Source: Trachythela sp. YZ-2020
Taxonomy: Eukaryota; Cnidaria; Anthozoa; Malacalcyonacea; Clavulariidae
Assembly (NCBI GenBank): GCA_016169945.1
Contig: JADLSH010000382.1
Span: forward strand, 186,001-250,000
Direction of reading: 5' to 3'
DNA: 64,000 bases
The stretch's first letter is position 1, and each line of letters starts with the position of its first letter. A program made the position numbers and the translations under genes. The notes under the pieces are model-generated. The model searched no databases and was not told the DNA's origin. It saw only the letters and a program-made list of their open reading frames with translations. Below, piece by piece: positions 56,287 to 64,000 of this stretch.

Positions 56287-57610
56287 ATTAAGGTTCTGGA
56301 AAGATAGAAGAATACTTTAATAAAGAAGCCCAAGGGTGTTTAAATAAAGCAGAATCACTTCCACGTTTGAGCGAAGATCCTTCGTCTGCTGCTGTCTATT
56401 ATTGGTTACTATATTAGTGGGCGAATGTTTATGTTTAGGCCTTGCTCATTAATCGTGGGTAGTAAGTCAGCGTTTGTCAATAAAATTCACTTTAATTAAT
56501 TCACAGAAAATTTAGTGGTATCTACATACGATATAATTTCTTCGTGCAAATTAAAATGGATCGAATTGATGCAAATATTGTTTTATAAATCTATTTCGTT
56601 TCCATGGATACGACCTGTAATTTGTGCCATATGGATCTGCTTTGTATTCCACTTCCCCTTAGAGAGTGTTTCAATTACATAAACAAAGTAAGGTTACGCC
56701 CCCTTCTCATTGCGGCTTCGACATAATTATTATATGCAAAGCAGAAGTTGTTCGGTGATAAGTTGATTGCAACACTCGAAAACAACTCAGCATTTCCGTA
56801 GTACGGTGTAACCCTGTCGAACTCAAGACTCAGAGTTGAAAGGCGCTTGTCCTGACGACTGCGTCGCCGAAGCCCCTTACTCAGTTTTGTGGTAAATACA
56901 CATCTAGTCTATTTTCACACTGACTTATACTGTATCTTGATAAACACTTGGGGGTAAAATCTTTTGATTTGGATCATTAACCTTGGTAAGGCACCACGTG
57001 TGCTGTCCTAGTGGTTCGATGAAACGGCTGCATGGTATAATAATTGGACTTTTATAACAAGTTTTAAAAAATTTTTAGTTTGGGTATGAGATATGAAAAT
57101 TATTTCACTTGGCGAAAAGAAGGATATGACACCTTCTCCTTTAATTACTACACCAAAGTTAAGAGTGGTTTAAGTACGTGTTTCTTCAAATTAGGAAAGT
57201 TTGTCAAGTTCCTCAATAACTCCTCATTAATATCATACATCTATAGTTTGCACATTTACAAATTACAAGGTTTATAAGTAGGTCGCTCAAAATTGAATCT
57301 TATATGATATTATGTAACAACTCTTCGTTCATGGGGGAGCATTCCTGGTTTTCGATCAAAGATTATTCAAGAAAGCCATGACCTGTTTCAACTTGTATTA
57401 GCTTGTCCGTGATTTCTATGTACCCGTCGCCTCGAAAGCATGCAAATATAGAATTTTGACATTATTCACTAGTTATGTTAGTTCAAAAAATGTATACAAA
57501 AAGATACAGTACTCTGCGTGCACAAATATTATATCTTCATTGCAGCAAACAAACACGTTGGAAATGAATCTTTTCCCTCACGACTAAAGCATATATATAT
57601 ATATATTTTC
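56287..57610. other. Non-coding stretch upstream of the GPCR
   Basis: It should contain the receptor's promoter (minus strand), but no clear motif stands out. A partial tRNA-derived SINE head lies at 56808-56880 (ggcgcttgtcctgacgactgcg, antisense A box). An (at)n tract lies at 57590-57606. No gene is supported. Confidence 0.5.
56808..56880 (-). mobile_element. SINE head fragment
   Basis: The antisense A-box region (gcgcttgtcctgacgactgc) and B-box-like ctcaagactcagagttg match the heads of the SINEs at 29640 and 30510. The SINE body is missing. Confidence 0.5.
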
Positions 57611-57611
57611 G

Positions 57612-58340
57612 CTTACCTCAAAACTGGTCTGCACAGGCTGTTTCATCTGTAAAAGAATCATCAGGCAGTGACAAGTATCGAAATAAATGACCGCTTATGT
57701 GCTTCCTGCCGGAACGTGTGGGTGTATGTGGGAGACAATGTGTGCATGCATGGCTTTGTTTGCGTTGCTTACGCGAAATTTGTTACGATGACGACACCGT
57801 GAAATTATTTCAGCTCTTTTTCTTCTAAACATAAATTGCACCGTTTTGATCCTCCTGTGTACGAAATATAATGTTTTAAAATTTGCCAATTAATACTGAA
57901 CTCCTTATTGTTTTCTTTCAATGTCCAAATATATTTCGAAAGTTCTGTGTCGTTTGCGTGCTTTTTATGCTGAAAAGATTTAGTGTTGTTGGCCAATCGC
58001 TCTTTGAATGTGGTTGCGGTCATGCCAATGTAATTTTTGATCGTGTTTGTGTTGCTTACTGTGACTGTTGCTTTGTATACTATGTCCCTAGTCATGCATT
58101 GTTTTTGAAGCGAGAAAATGGTGTTTTCTCTACAACTGCAATTGGTAGTGTCCCTGTCCTGTGGCTTGTTATTCCTAGATATGCGTGTATTGTGTTTAGT
58201 GATTACTGACTTGACACTGACTTGACCCCCACGTTCCGGCAGGGAGCATATAAGCGGTCATTTATTTCGATACTTGTCACTGCCTGATGATTCTTTTACA
58301 GATGAAACAGCCTGTTGCAGACCAGTGTTGAGGTAAGCGA
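57612..58340 (-). mobile_element. Penelope-like element fragment with inverted terminal copies
   Basis: The segment 57612-57720 is mirrored at 58229-58340 (cttacctcaaaactggtctg against cagaccagtgttgaggtaag; gataatcatcaggcagtgac-type block between). The part between the copies holds the 3' end of a Penelope-like ORF on the minus strand. Penelope-like elements commonly carry terminal repeats in either orientation. The reverse transcriptase part is missing. Confidence 0.75.
57805..58230 (-). pseudogene. GIY-YIG endonuclease domain of a Penelope-like element
   Basis: The frame 57805-58095 reads DIVYKATVTVSNTNTIKNYI then GMTATTFKERLANNTKSFQH, KKHANDTELSKYIWTLKENN and RCNLCLEEKE. The VYKATV ... 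NYIGMT pair corresponds to the GIY ... YIG core, the Arg of FKERL and the Glu/Leu of ELSKYIW are the expected active-site neighbours, and the CxxC end is typical of Penelope elements. Upstream, a zinc-finger-like stretch (near 58100-58190) is frame-broken. In living elements the domain nicks the target for reverse transcription. Confidence 0.85.
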
Positions 58341-59179
58341 AAATCTATAATTTGCTCTAACTATATGTTGTCGAGCACTCTTTGCGTTTCGTAGACCAAA
58401 ACCTACATGTATATATATATATATATATATATTGATCCTAGCTCAATAAATTAAACAAAATATCTTAAAATTACCTGACTGTGTAGCTAGGTTGTTATTA
58501 TAGGTGATTCTTCGGTAGTATCTTTCTCAGAAGAAAAATTTGTTGAAAACTTCTTTTATATCCAATTCCAATGCAACAAACGAATGCCAGTTAGTGTTCG
58601 CGTGACTGTCCGGTTAATTTATTAAAGCATATATATTTATATATACTGCTGTAATTGTTGCATCGTCTAAAACGCGGAATGGAACATCTGGAAAACCTGG
58701 AACAACTAGAACTACTGAAACAACTCGTCAATCTGATTTTCACTCACATTTCTCCTGATATTAATTCCTTCTGTTTGCTTTTTATATATAATATATATTG
58801 CACTGTGAGATTTTTGATCGTATTTTGTGATCCAAAGAAAGCAATTTTTCGTGCCGCCACCTCCATTCGGCATTACTAACACGTTCTAAATCTAAGTGAA
58901 ATATTCTATTTAGACAAAATCCTGCAAAATTTTACTATTATCTCAAATATTGACAATGTTGGAATCTGCCTGCGTGCGGGCCAACAACCCTGAAATCGGG
59001 GTTCGGAGATGGCCGCCAGAACATCGGGTTCGGCGTGACTGAGCACATTGTTTACGGAACTGTCGAAGCGAGCGACAAAATGTGATGTGAAATATGCGAT
59101 TTTATTCATGATTTATGTACATATATTACATTTTCTTTTATAATTGTGTGGAATATTTATTTTGGGAGGCTTTACAATA
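58341..59179. other. Non-coding stretch, possible 5' region of the BEL/Pao element
   Basis: A (TA)n microsatellite lies at 58411-58431. A denser GC block (58960-59090) with gcgggccaacaaccctgaaa could be part of a 5' LTR or leader of the retrotransposon that starts coding at 59530, but the 3' LTR is outside the window, so it cannot be tested here. No gene is supported. Confidence 0.45.
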
Positions 59180-59185
59180 ATTTTC

Positions 59186-59472
59186 AGGCCTGCTCTGGGA
59201 CGGTAACTCGCCTTAACTCGCCGCGAGATAATGCGAGTTAAGGCGATTTAAGGCGATTTAAGGAAAAATTGCGACTTTAAGCAATGCGAGTTAAGGCGAT
59301 TTAAGGCGATTTAAGGCGATTTAAGGCGACTTAAGGCGATATTGCGAGTTAAGGCGAGTTAAGGCGATTTAAGGCGATTTAAGGCGATTTAAGGAAAATT
59401 GGGACTTTTAACCGATGCGATTTAAGGCGATTTAAGGCGAGTTAAGGCGAGTTGAGGTCCCAGAGCAGGCCT
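59186..59472. mobile_element. MITE with TIRs and an internal GCGATTTAAG minisatellite
   Basis: The ends are AGGCCTGCTCTGGGAC and its reverse complement, continued by actcgccttaactcgcc. The flanks are ATTTTC on both sides (59180-59185, 59473-59478). Inside are about 20 copies of a 9-10-base unit (gcgatttaag / gcgagttaag). It lies 58 bases upstream of the BEL/Pao start codon, in its leader. Confidence 0.85.
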
Positions 59473-59529
59473 ATTTTCTATACGTTGCACCTCTGATAAA
59501 GGGATTTCATCGCGATTTAGTTCGGAAAT

Positions 59530-60570
59530 ATGGTTGCTACGAAGTCAACAAATGCGAGATTTGAGACGAAGTTGAAGCAATTACGGATTACTATGGATCG
59601 AACGAACACTGTTATCGAAACAGAACAACAAGATGCGATTGAGCGACACTGTGCTACTATCAAAACAGTCACAGATAGCATAAACGAAATGCGAATAGCT
59701 GTCGAAGAAGGAAAAATCGAAGCCGACGAAGACCTTGAGGAAATTACAGCTTGGAATGCGGGGATTGACGAGAAGCTTTTGGAAGCGGATAAGTGCATCG
59801 GCGCACTGCGAAAATGGCTAGATCAGCGTAGGAAAGAGAAAGATACTATAGTGAGAGAAGAACAAATACAATTTGAGACAAAACTTTTTGAAACAAGAAT
59901 GAAATTTGAGACGAAATTGGCCAGTGCCAAAGTGGAAACATTGACAACAAATATTAACACTCAAAATTCACAAGGTGAGTCACAACATAGAGTAATGGCT
60001 AAACTGCCGAAGTTAGTTATATCAAAATTCAGTGGAGATTTTCAAGATTGGCAAAGATTCTGGGGGCAGTTTACTGAGACGGTTGATAAAACTAGTATAC
60101 CCCCTATCACAAAATTTACCTACCTATGCGAGTTGCTAGACCCCAAGACAAAGCATGTTGTAGATTCATTGCCTTTCACCCCTGAGGGCTACAATAGAGC
60201 AAAGGCTCTCCTTCTAGATCGTTATGGGAAAGAATCAGAAATTATCAAATCACATATCAAAGACATAATGGATTTACCCTATATCCAAAATGCTAACCCA
60301 AGGAAAATCCGAGATTTCAGTGAGCGACTAAGTCATTGTGTACAAGCATTTCAAACAATGAACAAACTTAGTCAAGTCGATGGAAATGTTGCAATGACAT
60401 TAGATAAACTCTCAGCAATTCGGGAAGATCTGGTGAGGACTGACCCAGAATGGGAGAAATGGAACTTTTCTCAGTTATCGGAAGCGGTTCGTCAGTGGAC
60501 GAAGAGAAACCCTGTAGATCCAAGTCGGCCGGATAGAGAGGGGAGCGACAAACAAAGGTATTTCATTTGA
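59530..60570 (+). CDS. BEL/Pao retrotransposon gag-like region
   Basis: A 346-residue frame. Residues 1-150 are a coiled-coil-rich, charged segment (TEQQDAIERHCATIKTVTDS). From about 155 there is the gag-like core common to BEL/Pao elements (LPKLVISKFSGDFQDWQRFW, FTYLCELLDPKTKHVVDSLP, YNRAKALLLDRYGKESEIIK). It would package the RNA and form particles. The frame ends in a TGA and the zinc knuckles continue at once in another frame, so a shift or recent indel lies near 60567. Confidence 0.85.
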   Translation: MVATKSTNARFETKLKQLRITMDRTNTVIETEQQDAIERHCATIKTVTDSINEMRIAVEEGKIEADEDLEEITAWNAGIDEKLLEADKCIGALRKWLDQRRKEKDTIVREEQIQFETKLFETRMKFETKLASAKVETLTTNINTQNSQGESQHRVMAKLPKLVISKFSGDFQDWQRFWGQFTETVDKTSIPPITKFTYLCELLDPKTKHVVDSLPFTPEGYNRAKALLLDRYGKESEIIKSHIKDIMDLPYIQNANPRKIRDFSERLSHCVQAFQTMNKLSQVDGNVAMTLDKLSAIREDLVRTDPEWEKWNFSQLSEAVRQWTKRNPVDPSRPDREGSDKQRYFI

Positions 60571-60800
60571 AGTCTCGAGAATGTGTGTATTGTGGTGACG
60601 TTACTCATAAAGCAGGGAACTGCACTAAGATCACGAGTGCGTCTGAACGTAAACAAATTCTATCAAAGAACCGGTTGTGCTTTAATTGTGCGATTGGAAG
60701 CCACCGTGCAGCCACGAGTGTTCTAGTAAAGCATCATGCCAGAAATGTGGGAAACGACACCACACTTCCATCTGCAATTCATCCGAGACCCCCAAAAAGG
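60567..60800 (+). pseudogene. BEL/Pao zinc knuckles, frame-broken
   Basis: Starts RECVYCGDVTHKAGNCTKI (C-x2-C-x4-H-x4-C, a CCHC knuckle), followed by a second one, CFNCAIGSHRAA, whose last Cys falls after an indel near 60710. Nucleic-acid binding in the gag product. Confidence 0.8.
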
Positions 60801-61342
60801 AACAGGTGTTAACCACAAATCAATCAAACAAAAGCGTGTTGCCAGTAATTATCATTCAAGTTAATGGAGTCAAGTGTCGAGCGTTGATAGATTCTGGATC
60901 TGGTAGCTCATATAGTTCTGCAAAACTCGTAGACAAAGTGAAACCGATTTCAACGCAAACAAGGCAAGTAGAAATGCTCATGTCCTCCAAGAGTGTTCGC
61001 ATGGACATATATAAATTGAACACTGAATCCGTTGATGGACAGTGCCAAATGCAAGTGAAATTTATTAAAGTGAATAAACAGGAACTTCTTTCTGTTGAAA
61101 ACCCGCAAAACACTGATCTCATACGAGACCACAGCCATTTGACGGGAGTGAAAGTCACGGACAATGACACCAAACGTCAACTTCCGGTTCATGTCATCTT
61201 CGGAAGCGGGGAGTATGCACGTATCAAAACGGAAGCGAAGCCACAAGTCGGAAAGGACGGTGAACCAATTGCAGAGAAGACGAAAATGGGGTGGTTCATA
61301 ATGAGCCCTGGGACGAGTTTGATCGAAATGCAATGTTGTTAA
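60800..61342 (+). pseudogene. BEL/Pao aspartic protease
   Basis: The frame 60686-61342 reads NGVKCRALIDSGSGSSYSSA with the catalytic D-S-G motif, and later GWFIMSPG near the end, typical of the DUF1758-type protease of BEL/Pao. It would cut the polyprotein. A frameshift near 61310 leads into the next frame (61291-61629). Confidence 0.8.
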
Positions 61343-61629
61343 CGCAAACCTTGCAAAGTGATTACGAAGGTCTATATCGGATGGACGTTTTAGGACTTGA
61401 GGATACTGCAGAGAATGACCAACGATTTGTTCATGCTGAATTCAAGGAACAATTGCGTCGTGACAAGGAAGGTTGGTACGAGACCGAACTACCTTGGCGA
61501 GCAAACCATCCTGACTTGCCAATCAACAAAAACGGAAGTATACGGCGCCTAAACAAGTTGGAGCGAAATTTACAGCGAAATTATCTCACCTCGGCGTACA
61601 ACGAAATAATCGAAAGTCAAATCAAGTAG
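61291..61629 (+). pseudogene. BEL/Pao linker before the reverse transcriptase
   Basis: Continues the polyprotein (DEFDRNAMLLTQTLQSDYEG, FVHAEFKEQLRRDKEGWYET, LPWRANHPDLP) and stops at a TAG at 61627-61629; the same frame reads on with NIVEKAPLEVSGPEFYFPHK, so this stop is a simple substitution. The segment tethers the protease to the RT. Confidence 0.8.
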
Positions 61630-62165
61630 AATATCGTGGAGAAAGCCCCCCTCGAAGTCTCGGGTCCTGAGTTTTATTTCCCGCACAAACCGGTTGTGCG
61701 AGAAACGGCATCATCAACGAAGTTACGAGTCGTTTACGATGCGTCGGCGCGTGCATCTCACTGCTCTCCATCCCTTAACGAATGCTTAACCCTGAACCAC
61801 AACCCCTGAATCGACTTTGGGATGTCCTAGTCCGACAACGTGTTTATCCAGTTGCAGTAACCGGGGACATTCGCCAAGCATTCTTGCAAATACGTATGCG
61901 AGAAACCGAACGAGATGCCCTAAGATTCCATTGGCGGTCGAGTGAAGAAGGTGAAATTGAAACGTATCGGTTCACGCGAGTTCTATTCGGGCTGACCCCA
62001 TCGCCATTTCTCTTGAACGGAGTTCTCGAAGCTCATCTAGATACATGGGAAACGAGATTCCCAGACATCATGGCCGAGTTGAGAAAGAGTCTCTACGTCG
62101 ACGATCTGCTGTCGGGCGGACAAACAACCGAGCAAGCACTACACAAGAAACGTATGGCCACATAG
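61630..62165 (+). pseudogene. BEL/Pao reverse transcriptase
   Basis: Motifs in order: KLRVVYDASARAS (motif A), a frameshift near 61790, VTGDIRQAFLQIRMRETERD, TRVLFGLTPSPFLLNG and the catalytic SLYVDDLLSGG. A stop at 62163-62165 ends the frame within the palm-thumb region. The YVDD box and motif A Asp are intact, but the frame is not. Confidence 0.85.
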
Positions 62166-62620
62166 ATCCTTCAAGATGCAACTTTCGAATTACATAAATG
62201 GAACTCGAATGTCGGTGAACTTGAAGACAACAATACAATGCAATCTACACACGAACAGTCTTACGCAAAACAACAGCTGAATGTAAACGAGCAAGATTCG
62301 AAGTTGCTCGGGCTCAAGTGGAACAAGCAACATGACACGCTGAGCGTAGTAGTTCCTAAAGACGAAGTCCAATCTACCAAACGGGGAGTACTCGGAAAGT
62401 TAGCTAGAATTTATGATCCCCTGGGATTAATTTCACCAGTGACACCCACGGGAAAACAAATCTATCGAGAGGTTTGTGAATCACAATCACCTCGGGATGC
62501 ACCACTAAACGAAAACCTTCAACAACGTTGGAAGAAGTGGGAAGAAGAACGCCTAGTGAATACCAAGTGCCTCGGTCGATCACCCGGCATCAAGAAGAAA
62601 TCGAAGCGGTAGAGTTACAT
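62166..62620 (+). pseudogene. BEL/Pao RT-thumb / connection (peptidase A17-like region)
   Basis: The frame 62238-62612 has SKLLGLKWNKQHDTLSVVVP, then GKLARIYDPLGLISPVTPTG and QRWKKWEEER, the region labelled 'peptidase A17' in BEL/Pao annotations although it is a connection domain. A shift near 62570 leads to the RNase H frame. Confidence 0.8.
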
Positions 62621-63202
62621 GCATTCAGTGATGCATCGACGAGAGGAGTTGGAGCGGCTGTGTATTCGGTGGTTCATCAGCCTTCTGATACAACTCAACA
62701 ACTAGTGACTGCAAAAAGTCGTCTTGCCAAGAAGAGTCTTACGATTCCCAGACTCGAACTGGTCGCCGGACACATGGCTAATAATCTGCTTATCAATGTA
62801 CGTAATGCCCTTGATAACATTCCAACGCCACAACTATTCGGATGGGTTGACAGCACCGTCGCCTTACATTGGATACGGGGAAACGGACAGTACAAACAAT
62901 TCGTCGCTAATCGAGTTGCTAAGATACAGCTAAACAGCGAGATCCAATGGAGATATGTGCTGACAGGTGACAATCCTGCTGATCTGGCAAGCAAAGGCGG
63001 TCCGATCCAATCGACATCTCGGTGGGAGAGCGGTCCGGAATGGCTTCAAGACCGGGGTGAATGGCCAGACAACCTGGTAACGCAGTCTTCGTCAGCGTCG
63101 GAAGTCGAAGCGAAAGCGTTGAAGGAAATTCTGCGCGTTGCGAAGATCGTGGAAGATCGTGATGTCTTCGATCGCCTTCTCGAACGCATGAAATTAAGAT
63201 GA
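62528..63202 (+). pseudogene. BEL/Pao RNase H
   Basis: A 224-codon frame with HAFSDASTRGVGAAVYSVVH (first acidic strand D-A-S), SLTIPRLELVAGHMANNLL (Glu), LFGWVDSTVALHWIRGNGQY (Asp) and VLTGDNPADLASKGGP (final His/Asp loop, Asn-Pro-Ala-Asp). It degrades the RNA strand during reverse transcription. The frame is open except at its start. Confidence 0.85.
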
Positions 63203-64000
63203 GCCTTGAGAGTTGGTGCGTGGATCAGGAGGTTCATACACAACTGCAGAAATAACGAGAAGAAGTCCGGACCAATTACCACCGACGAAGTAGCCAAAGA
63301 ACGCGTTTGGTGGATTCGACGTGTACAAGAACGAGAACGAAAGGAACCACATTATTCAAAGCTTGCAGCTGAACTGGGACTACAAGTCAATGCAGATAAT
63401 TTGCTGGTATGTCGTGGGAGAATTCGAGGACAATATCCTATATTTCTTCCAAGAGAGGCGAAGTTTACAGAGAAGCTGGTTCAACTGTTGTGGATGCAAA
63501 AGATTCCGCGCAACAGCAATCACGAAGCCAGTACCTGGCCAATCACCAGAAGAACGTACCACGATCGCTGGAGCTTTCGAAGTTATCGGCACGGACTTTG
63601 CTGGTCCAATCAGATATAAGAAAAAGGGAAAGTCGTAAGGGAAATCATATTTGGCCATCTTCGCGCGTAGTCTTTAACGTGCGGTGCATTTGGAGTTATT
63701 GCCAAATATGGAGACAGAAACGTTCATACCATGTTTCAAACGGTTGATTGCACGTCGGGGCAGACGTATTATCTACTCGGACAACGGTGGAACGTTTGTG
63801 AAAGCGGCGAAGTGGATTTCTAAACTACGTAAAGATGAACGCCTGCAAAGTCTCCTCGAACAACATGAAATATTGTGGAGATTTAATTTAAGCCGCGCCC
63901 CGTGGTGGGGAGGGCAATTCGAACGACTCATTGCCGTTGTAAAGTCAGCCATGTACAAGGTATTCGGAAGTGGAATTCGTATTTGGATGGAGCTTAGCGA
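63203..64000 (+). pseudogene. BEL/Pao integrase, truncated by the window edge
   Basis: Opens with an N-terminal helical/zinc part (LAAELGLQVNADNLLVCRGR), broken by shifts near 63410 and 63560. Catalytic acids appear in FEVIGTDFAGPIR (Asp, about 63590), IIYSDNGGTFVKAA (Asp, about 63780) and WWGGQFERL (Glu, about 63920): the integrase D-D-E set. The ORF leaves the window, so the end and the 3' LTR are not visible. At least four frame breaks make this copy inactive. Confidence 0.85.

Noticed and set aside
58900..59529. 5' LTR of the BEL/Pao element
   Set aside because: The 3' LTR lies outside the window, so there is no second copy to compare, and I saw no convincing primer-binding site.

Overview
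The window is non-coding-rich, AT-rich metazoan DNA with spliced genes (GT-AG introns), tRNA-derived SINE heads and many transposable elements. The mix of element types (BEL/Pao LTR element, Penelope-like GIY-YIG element, CR1/L2-like LINEs, MULE, hAT and Harbinger MITEs) and an intronless, cnidarian-style class A GPCR suggests an invertebrate, most likely an anthozoan cnidarian. That assignment is inference; no marker gene proves it. I see no prokaryotic features, no CRISPR, no rRNA and no functional tRNA. Layout. (1) 1.2-11.1 kb: a CR1/L2-like LINE split by a 7.2 kb DNA transposon (3098-10326) with about 0.95 kb terminal inverted repeats and a TTAA duplication. The transposon carries a four-exon gene for a DDE-like transposase candidate with a C2H2 finger; the gene is broken by one stop codon and one frameshift, and its introns hold further MITEs. 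(2) 12.4-19.4 kb: a second large element (12433-19391) with inverted ends built partly from tandem units of about 146 bp. It carries a decayed gene (here 'family A') whose C-terminal part resembles a FEN/PIN-type nuclease. A matching empty site lies at 48.34-48.47 kb. (3) 19.8-36.3 kb: a three-exon gene for a small secreted protein (minus strand, 19829-23518), whose first two exons and upstream region are copied head to head as a giant inverted repeat (arms about 22.26-28.13 kb and 31.04-36.35 kb). The right copy is a pseudogene. Differences between the arms expose recent insertions, including a hAT-type MITE with a clean 8-bp duplication. (4) 37.6-45.1 kb, minus strand: a broken conserved gene ('family B') interrupted by a second, diverged copy of family A (39.0-43.4 kb) and by a MULE-type MITE. 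(5) 45.1-52.6 kb: a Harbinger MITE, a decayed Myb/SANT-like ORF, tandem repeats, a GRF zinc-finger ORF, a 1.6 kb hexanucleotide satellite that inverts its own orientation halfway, and a third copy of the secreted-protein terminal exon. (6) 55.3-56.3 kb: an intact intronless GPCR on the minus strand. (7) 57.6-58.4 kb: a Penelope-like fragment with a GIY-YIG domain between inverted terminal copies. (8) 59.5-64.0 kb: a frame-broken BEL/Pao retrotransposon leaving the window at the right edge. Only two genes look intact: the small secreted protein and the GPCR. The most novel item is family A: a repeated TIR-bounded element, seen here in two diverged copies, that appears to combine RNase-H-like Asp motifs with a FEN/PIN-like nuclease module.
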